From Nannobrachium achirus (taxonomy: Eukaryota; Chordata; Actinopteri; Myctophiformes; Myctophidae), in contig OY997643.1 of assembly GCA_963921795.1 (NCBI GenBank), positions 9,393,033 through 9,457,032 on the forward strand: DNA of 64,000 bases. Reading direction: 5' to 3'. The notes under the pieces were generated by a model that did not search any database, was not told the DNA's origin, and saw only the letters and a program-made list of their open reading frames with translations. Positions 13,436 to 23,200 of the stretch are shown piece after piece (within the stretch, counting starts at the first letter, position 1; every line of letters starts with the position of its first letter). A program made the position numbers and the translations under genes.

Positions 13436-16400
13436 TATTCCAAAGTTGGTTGCATAGATAGATATTAGTCCTTATCTTTCTGTATACATTTAGATATTCA
13501 ACAGTTTGAAAAATGTTATTATTATTTTTTTTAAACATTTTAACGACACAAATCTTGTATGGAGGTCTATTATGCTGTGCGGTCACGATGTCCCCTTCTC
13601 TGTTTCACCCGCATTTGATTAAAGTTATATCGAGTGACGTTTTTAACATTGCAAACACTGCAAATAGTTTCACTGTGCGGGTTTAGTTCCATATCCCCCT
13701 CCGTCAGTCCGTGTGTCTGTCTGTCTCTGAGTGCAGTGAGAATAACACTGCAGGGGGAGGGGCCATGGAACCAAGCGTAGATCTTCAAGCAAATGCCCCG
13801 TAGAGCCGTGACACATTGTTAGCTTGTAGATCTGTTCTTTTTGGCAAATGACACCGCTGTACTATAGAAGTATAAAACAAGCTATAGAGCTGTGATTCAT
13901 AGAATGTGCACACGCTGTATCCAGAGTAGAGACCTGCAGTGGGAGCCATATGTTGTATCCAGAGTAGAGACCTGCAGTGGGAGCCATATGTTGTATCCAG
14001 AGTAGAGACCTGCAGTGGGAGCCATATGTTGTATCCAGAGTAGAGACCTGCAGTGGGAGCCATATGTTGTATCCAGAGTAGAGACCTGCAGTGGGAGCCA
14101 TTATGTTGTATCCAGAGTAGAGACCTGCAGTGGGAGCCATATGTTGTATCCAGAGTAGAGACCTGCAGTGGGAGCCATTATGTTGTATCCAGAGTAGAGA
14201 CCTGCAGTGGGAGCCATGTGTTGTATCCAGAGTAGAGACCTGCAGTGGGAGCCATATGTTGTATCCAGAGTAGAGACCTGCAGTGGGAGCCATATGTTGT
14301 ATCCAGAGTAGAGACCTGCAGTGGGAGCCATATGTTGTATCCAGAGTAGAGACCTGCAGTGGGAGCCATATGTTGCGGTGCGGGTGGTATTTTAATCCCT
14401 GCAGGCAGGAGCAGGCGGTTACAATAAAGCCAGCGGACCCCGCAAAATCCTGCACTCTCCCGCAATAAGCTATTATATATATTATCTATACTTTAGCAAG
14501 ATGTTAATCTGTAGAGAACGTAATTTCCCCTGCTGAGCCTGAGGACAATTCGCACACGCAGCAAGCACCTAACAGTACGTGGAGTGGAGTTTCTCTTTCT
14601 CTCTCGCTCTCTCTCCCCCTCCCTCTCTCTCTCTCTCTCGCTCTCCCTCTCTCTCTTTCTCTCGTTTGTTCTCACGCTACCCGGCGCGCAGATTGTCGCG
14701 GCGGCATTGTCACTCAGTACTATTTAATATATAACTATTTATATATGTCCCTCCCATCGCAATATAAACACTTTCCTACATGTGTGACAGTGTGCAACCC
14801 CTCACAAATGCTCCTCTCATCGCGCACACTTATTCTGTTTGGTAATGGTTTTGGATCTCAATGTGCCTTCTTGGAAGGGAGGCTGTTGGACGTGCAATCA
14901 CGCATAATTTGTGTGTTGCGGGCGGGAGCGGGCGGACGGACAGGAATTGTCTGCGGTGCCGTGCGGGCGGTCAAAAATGAAATAATTGCGGCGGCAGGCG
15001 GGAGTGGTCAGAAATCAAGCAGGAGGTAATGGGATTGAAAAATCAGTCCCGTGCAGATCTCTAATCCAGATCATTGTCTGTATCTCAATCTATACGATCT
15101 CTCTGAAAAGAGTTACTCAAGTGTCAGTCGACATTTCTATACCAACTAATCTCCATGGCTTTTCTCCTGGGATTTTTTCTTGCCCAAAACTTTATTAATA
15201 ACGTGTAGCTTTTGTTGGACACTACGTCACTACTGGGGCCTAAAAATAGCTACACTACAGAAAAGGTTATTTGGTTCAAAAGGAGCGGCGCTACCGTGAC
15301 GCTACTGAGAAATGTAGTTAAGCTATGAAGCGTCGCTACTTGTAGCTCGCTACTGCCCATCATAGTGTGGGGATTTAAGGGGAGCAAATGCTAATTTCGT
15401 GCAGATTTGTCTTAAAGCGCAAAATTTTGCACAGATGTAGCCCAGGGCTTGCTCTAATGATTTAGCTAGGGCGCCTGAGTCGGCGACCTTCGGGGTCGCC
15501 ACAGCTCCAGAAAACACCCACAAAACTGATGACTCATCACTTTTCATCACTTAACACATCGGATGCCCACGTGGTGTCTACAAGTCAATTTCTTTGATGT
15601 CGCTGGAGGCCCACGACACGTTTGACGCGTTGTACAGTAAACTATACTGTACTGTAGCTACTGCACTTGGCTACCGCGGTGATGAAACAAACTCCATTTC
15701 CCAACATGCAGCGTGCAATTACGTCATCCGGACGCGCTGTGTGTCTCATTGACTTCCTGTTCAGCGGCTGCACAAAAATGCTGTTTTCTCCGGATTCTCT
15801 TCCTTTTTTCATTTTTTTCTCAAAACGGCAGCCTCTTCTACATGCCGTAACACAAACACTGTGGCTTAGAAATGATAAAAAACGGTCCTGACTGAAAGAA
15901 AAGATTTTCGCGAAATAAACAGGACATACTCGGATTACATTTACTCGGATTACTTTTCTCGCCAGTACTCTCGCCGGTAGGTAAAATGACGCGTTGCCAT
16001 AGGCACCAGCAAATTAAGACAACAAAACCACGTGGGCGTCCGATGTGTTAAGTCGATGGGAGCCCAACTTGATTTGGCCGCTGTGGCGACCCCGAAGGTC
16101 GCAGACTCAGGTGCCCTAGCTAAATCGTTAGAGAATGCCCTGAGCTACATCTGTGCAAAACTTTGCACTTTTAGACTGATTAGCACGAGAAAAAAAACCC
16201 TAAGGCCTCCGACTAACATGAATGCTCACCCGTAAATGCATCATCTGAGGCCATGTCTAGCCAAAGGAATGTTTTTTGTGCAAAACAAATGCCTGCAATG
16301 GATTCAGCATCATAACAAACCCCTAGTTAGACCCCTCCGATCCTACTTAAATACCCAGAAAGAAAAAAAGAATGTCTGGGTATTTTCCTTCTGTATAGAA

Positions 16401-19400
16401 AGTCAATGGGAGGACAACTTGATTTGGCCGCTGTGGCGACCCCGAAGGTCGTCGGCTCGGGCGCCCTAGCTAAATCATTAGAGCAAGCCCTGGGCTACAT
16501 CTGTGCAAAATGTTGCGCTCTAAGACAAATTTGCACGAAATTAGCATTTGCTCCCCTTAAATCCCCACACTATCACTGGTTATACAGTATTGTATAGGAG
16601 GATTGACATACTGTGTGTGTGGAGGTCCAGGTTCACTGAAGTCTGGAGGATTTCCTTTAGACATGTCACTCTTCACAGACACACAGCTGGGTGTTGGAGA
16701 CTCTGCTCTGTGACTTCTGGAATCATACAAATATTTATACATTCATCATGTGAATGAAAAGCTCATTTTATTCCTAAGTAGTATGAGAGAGTAAAATTCT
16801 CTTAAAGGTTTTGTCTTTTCAATGTTGAAAAAACAGGAAAAACTACAAAAAAATAGCAATAGAAACTGATAAAAAGAGGTCCTTAGCTTGTTGTACATGT
16901 ATTTATTTTATAGTTTGATACATCAGTTGAACCACTTTAAACCTAAGTACATCGGTTATTTGATAATCGCAGATAAACAAGCTCACAACATGTTGCTATG
17001 CATACCATTGTGAGCTTGTAGATCTGCTTTAGTGGTGACATTTTGGTGTAGTGTGTGTACTGTATGAAAAGGCTTAGTGCAGATGTGATGAAATGTTTAC
17101 AATAAAGGATGCTGATAGTTAATGTCTTGTGTTTGCATTTACTGTTATTTACTGTCCACCAAGTCAGTGCACTCTTTTGTCCACAGCTAACTAATGACAG
17201 TGAAGAGGCAATTTAAGGACCTTTTAGATATTTTTAATACCTAAAAGAATATAAATAAAAGACCAAAACTGCATAAAAAGTTAAAAAACTGGTCAAACGT
17301 TGGCCAAATTGACAATATAGTAAAAGAGGCACAAATTGTGAAAATGGCAGATCTACAAGCTCGAAACGCCTTGTGTAATGTAATGCCTCAACTCCTAATT
17401 CCAATTGCTTGTCAGGGTGGGGTCCCCAGTTCAAATAGGATTTTTTGGGGGGGTCACAGCCTGAAAAGGTAGGCTACACATTTAATTTAAAAAGTAAATG
17501 AAAGGATGACACAAAAAGCCAGACATGAGGGCTTGTTTACAGTTTTATAATAATCAATCGAACTGATCATTTTTTGCCTGCCTATTTGTTTGGTGGAAAG
17601 TTGTATTTGATCATACAGTTGATAAAAAAAAAAATAGCTTTGTTGTAGTAAGCTACTTTTGCCGTGTAGCTTGCTTTGCTACATCTTCTGTGGGTAGCTT
17701 CGTTGTAGCTTAAGCTATATTTCATCAAGAGTAGCTTGAGCTTAGCTTACTACATTTTCCAAGTAGCTTGCCCATCACTGCCTAACAGTACGTGGAGTGG
17801 AGTTTCTCTTTCTCTTTCTCTCTCGCTCTCTCTCCCCCTCACTCTCTCTCTCTCTCTCTCGCTCTCCCTCTCTCTCTTTCTCTCGTTTGTTCTCACGCTA
17901 CCCGGCGCGCAGATTGTTGCGGTGGCATTGTCATTCACTATTTAAATAACAACTATTTATTATAATATAGGTCTATGTGGCTATGTCCCATCGCAATATA
18001 AACACTTTCCCTCTGTTCATTTCCATGGCTTTTCTCCAGGGATTTGTTCTTGCCCAAAACTTTATTAGTAACGTGTAGCTTTTGTCGGACGCTACGTCAC
18101 TACTGGGGCCTAAAAATAGCTACACTACAGAAAAAAGATATTTGGTTCAAAAGGAGCTGCGCTACCGTGACGCTACTGAGAAATGTAGTTAAGCTATGTA
18201 GCGTCGCTACTTGTAGCTCGCTACTGCCCATCACTGGTTATACAGTATTGTATAGGAGGATTGACATACTGTGTGTGTGGAGGTCCAGGTTCACTGAAGT
18301 GTGGAGGATTTCCTTTAGACATGTCACTCTTCACAGACACACAGCTGGGTGTTGGAGACTCTGCTCTGTGACTTCTGGAATCATACAAATATTTATACAT
18401 TTATCATGTGAATGAAAAGCTCATTTTATTCCTAAGTAGTATGAGAGAGTAAAATTCTCTTAAAGGTTTTGTCTTTTCAATGTTGAAACAACAGGAAAAA
18501 CTACAAAAAATAGCAATAGAAACTGATAAAAAGAGGTCCTTAGCTTGTTGTACATGTATTTATTTTATAGTTTGATACATCAGTTGAACCACTTTAAACC
18601 TAAGTACATCGGTTATTTGATAATCGCAGATAAACAAGCTCACAACATGTTGCTATGCATACCAGTGTGAGCTTGTAGATCTGCTTTAGTGGTGACATTT
18701 TGGTGTAGTGTGTGTACTGTATGAAAAGGCTTAGTGCAGATGTGATGAAATGTTTACAATAAAGGATGCTGATAGTTAATGTCTTGTGTTTGCATTTACT
18801 GTTATTTACTGTCCACCAAGTCAGTGCACTCTTTTGTCCACAGCTAACTAATGACAGTGAAGAGGCAATTTAAGGACCTTTTAGATATTTTTAATACCTA
18901 AAAGAATATAAATAAAAGACCAAAACTGCATAAAAAGTTAAAAAACTGGTCAAACGTTGGCCAAATTGACAATATAGTAAAAGAGGCACAAATTGTGAAA
19001 ATGGCAGATCTACAAGCTCGAAACGCCTTGTGTAATGTAATGCCTCAACTCCTAATTCCAATTGCTTGTCAGGGTGGGGTCCCCAGTTCAAATAGGATTT
19101 TTTGGGGGGTCACAGCCTGAAAAGGTAGGCTACACATTTAATTTAAAAAGTAAATGAAAGGATGACACAAAAAGCCAGACATGAGGGCTTGTTTACAGTT
19201 TTATAATAATCAATCGAACTGATCATTTTTTGCCTGCCTATTTGTTTGGTGGAAAGTTGTATTTGATCATACAGTTGATAAAAAAAAAAAAAAAAAATAG
19301 CTTTGTTGTAGTAAGCTACTTTTGCCGTGTAGCTTGTAGCTTGCTTTGCTACATTTTCTGTGGGTAGCTTCGTTGTAGCTTAAGCTATATTTCATCAAGA

Positions 19401-20208
19401 GTATCTTGTAGCTTAGCTTACTACATTTTCCAAGTAGCTTGCCCATCACTGCCTAACAGTACGTGGAGTGGAGTTTCTCTTTCTCTCTCGCTCTCTCTCC
19501 CCCTCCCTCTCTCTCTCTCTCTCGCTCTCCCTCTCTCTCTTTCTCTCGTTTGTTCTCACGCTACCCGGCGCGCAGATTGTTGCGGTGGCATTGTCATTCA
19601 CTATTTAAATAACAACTATTTATTAGAATATAGGTCTATGTGGCTATGTCCCATCGCAATATAAACACTTTCCCTCTGTTAATTTCCATGGCTTTTCTCC
19701 AGGGATTTTTTCTTGCCCAAAACTTTATTAGTAACGTGTAGCTTTTGTCGGACGCTACGTCACTACTGGGGCCTAAAAATAGCTACGCTACAGAAAAAAT
19801 ATATTTGGTTCAAAAGGAGCTGCGCTACCGTGACGCTACTGAGAAATGTAGTTAAGCTATGTAGCGTCGCTACTTGTAGCTCGCTACTGCCCATCACTGG
19901 TTATACAGTATTGTATAGGAGGATTGACATACTGTGTGTGTGGAGGTCCAGGTTCACTGAAGTCTGGAGGATTTCCTTTAGACATGTCACTCTTCACAGA
20001 CACACAGCTGGGTGTTGGAGACTCTGCTCTGTGACTTCTGGAATCATACACATGTTTATACATTTATCATGTGAATGAAAATCATTTCATTTGTAGCTAG
20101 TATGAGAGAGTAGATCTGTTTTGGGCTCTTCAGTGTTCAAACAACAGAAACAACTACTCAAATAGCAATAGAAACAGTAAAAGAAAAGAAGAAAAAGCAG
20201 TTTATAAT

Positions 20209-20279
<71 letters not shown>

Positions 20280-23200
20280 GGCATTTATTCCAAAGTTGGT
20301 TGCATAGATAAATATTAGCTTGCTGTATACATTTAGATATTCAACAGTTTGATACATAGATCATATGGTTCTTAAAGTGGGGTTTGGGGTCCCCCAGGGG
20401 TCCTTGAGGGGGTTCCAGGGGGTCCTGGGTAAAAGTGTTTCAACGGATCCTGACTATATTATAGTCAGGATCAGTTGAACCACCTTAAACCTATTTGATA
20501 ATAGCAAATACACAAGCTCACATGTTGCAATGCCAACCATTATGAGCTTGTAGATTTGCTTGAAAAAATGTGTTTTTCTTTTAACGTTTTTGAAACACAA
20601 ATCTTTTATGGAGGTCATAAATATTTTCAGATAGTGGTCTGCGGACAAAAGCATTCATTTGGGGGTCCCTGAAATGAACATAATTGAGAACCACTGACAG
20701 AGATTTCCATAGTTTGTTACATAGATAAATACACAGATATTATCATTGGTTTCATAATAATGTATATTCCAGATAGACAGAATCAGAATCACAAACTGAA
20801 CACTAACTAGTAACTAATCCATATGAACAAATGCTGTTTTATAGTCATTATTTATTGTGCACATGTAACTTAGCATGAGATCACTTTGTCATGTTCTAGT
20901 GTTCTATATTGTATAGGAGGATTGACATACTGTGTGTGTGGAGGTCCAGGTTCACTGAAGTCTGGAGGATTTCCTTTAGACATGTCACTCTTCACAGACA
21001 CACAGCTGGGTGTTGGAGACTCTGCTCTGTGACTTCTGGAATCATACAAATGTTTATACATTTATCATGTGGATGAAAAGCTCATTTTATTCCTAAGTAG
21101 TATGAGAGAGTACAATTCTCTTAAAGGTTTTGTCTTTTCAATGTTGAAACAACAGGCTCAGTGCAGATGTGATGAAATGTTTACAATAAAGGTCTGTGTG
21201 TCTAGGGCTGTATTCCTGACAAAGACCTGTCTGGGGACAGCATGGCAACTAAGGTGATGAAAAAAGTCAATCAAAGAACAAGATTCCTGGACAGAATCTC
21301 CACTGTTGTCAAACAAAGTGCCCTCAGGACTCTTGCTGGGCCCTCATTCAGTCCCACTTTGACTACGCTTGCACCTCCTGGTGCTGCAACATCAAACATC
21401 CACTAAAGACTAAGCTCCAAACCTCCCAAAACAAACTGATTGGGCTACTTCTCCACCTGGGGTCATGACCCATGTTTCTCCCACACATTGTGTTAGCTTA
21501 AGTTGGCTCAGCGTTGAAGACAGGGTTAAACAACTAAAAATGGGATTGACAATAGTCAACGCAAATCTGCCCTCCATCCCCTCAGTACCAGCATATCTGA
21601 CCAAACCTGTTTCCCCTACTCTGTACATATAGTGTTTTTATAACTGCAATGTTATTGTATGTTTTCTTTGCTTGCTATTTATTCTGTCCATGAATTAAAT
21701 ACAGAGGGCTTCCAGAACGCATGTAAATGACATGTGACACCATGACTGTCCAAAATGACATGAGAATAAGTAGAACAGAGAGCATATCTCCACCAGGCCG
21801 GGTTGGATACAGTTTCAGTCTTTGACCGAGAGAAGGTCAAGACTTATAGGCCTTAGAAGAGAGCTCCTCTTGCACACCTACTAGGACAGGTGTGTTGGAA
21901 CTTCACTTACAATCCATAACTTTATTCAGCAACGTTTGAGTTCTTCAGACCTTCATCAGGCATAAAAGAAGCAGCTGGCATAAAGCCAGCTATATAACAT
22001 GTCTAGGGAGGGTGGGGGCCAATCAGATCCACACACCACTCCTGTTACCAAGGTGAGGGGCAGGTGGTAGTTTTGCCCATAGGCACAACTTGTTTTAAAA
22101 ACATCAAGTCTACAAAAGCCACACAAAAGTAAATCAGTCAGTAGAAAATGGGTGTTACGATCAAGAATAAAATCAAGAACAAATATACCCATAGAATCTA
22201 CTGAGTAGAGAAAGCAGAATATATACTGTATATAAATAAGTCAAACAATATGGATATAGAGTAATCAATACCAACAAAAGGCCCCTAAAAAGCTAAACAG
22301 AAATATTCAGTCCAAAGGTAACACACATCGGTACACATTGTCTCTGGGGTCTTGTGATCAAGACATGTCAGAATCCATCCCAATTGGCTATGGATGCTTT
22401 CCAAAGATTGCAGGCCTGGGTAGACAACCCGGCCTGGTGAAGACTGGCCCTCAGAGGAGCTAGTTGTTATAAATTAGATATTGCTGACTTTACAGAAGAC
22501 ATTTACTTTAATACATAATGAAGTGTTATTGTGTTATGACTTGTTAAGCCTCTAAACAGACAAGACCTTTAGAACCACTGGTTTAAACCTATACTCCATG
22601 GCTCTATTGATTGATTGATTGATTGATTGATTGAAGACTTTATTAGAAGTTTGCATAGGAAAAGGTACAGTTTCATGACGGTACAGTTCACTGGTACAAG
22701 GTCTACTAAAAGGAGATCCATGAAACGACTAAGCTTATTTCCACAGGAAACCATTTAAGTATCTCATATAACATTGAATGACAGACGAATAGAACACAGT
22801 ACTATGCAGTAGATATGTAAAGAAAAGAAAAATGAGAGAACAAAAAAAAAGAGTCTAAACAAACATTAAGTATATACAATGAAGGGGCAGGGCAGGGTAG
22901 GGTTGGGCTAGGTTAGTTTTTTTTACCAGTTGCGAACGGCTGCTGCCTGTAAGTGGTTTTTCAGGGCAATTTTAAAGGATGCTAGTGATCCACACTCCTT
23001 TATGGCCTTTGGTAAGGCTTTCCACATTTTGGTGGTATAGCAGAAAAAAAGAGTTTGACCCTTTGTTGGTTTTGACTCTAGGTTGAAAGTGATCTGTGGC
23101 GCTGCCTCTGGTGTTGTAATTATGGACATCCTTAATGTTTATAAAGTATTTTGACAGGTACTTGGGTATCATAGTGGTGTAGTGTATCTTGTACACCAGG

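Larger units (their letters stand above)
13453..16611. repeat. Segmental duplication block, copy 2
   Basis: Homologous to 3941-6299 in order and sequence, with an expanded 38-bp minisatellite and a longer version of the palindromic element. It separates exons a-e from exons f-i, so the exon array itself grew by duplication of a unit of roughly 10 kb. Confidence 0.75.

Noticed and set aside
13862-14455. 197-codon frame with repeated GYNIWLPLQVSTLDT peptide
   Set aside because: It is the translation of a 38-bp minisatellite; overlapping frames on both strands are open for the same reason.
20087-20284. Frame with repeated VCLSVCLS peptide
   Set aside because: Translation of a GACA microsatellite; similar by-products occur at 13314-13586 and in the CT, CA and GT tracts.
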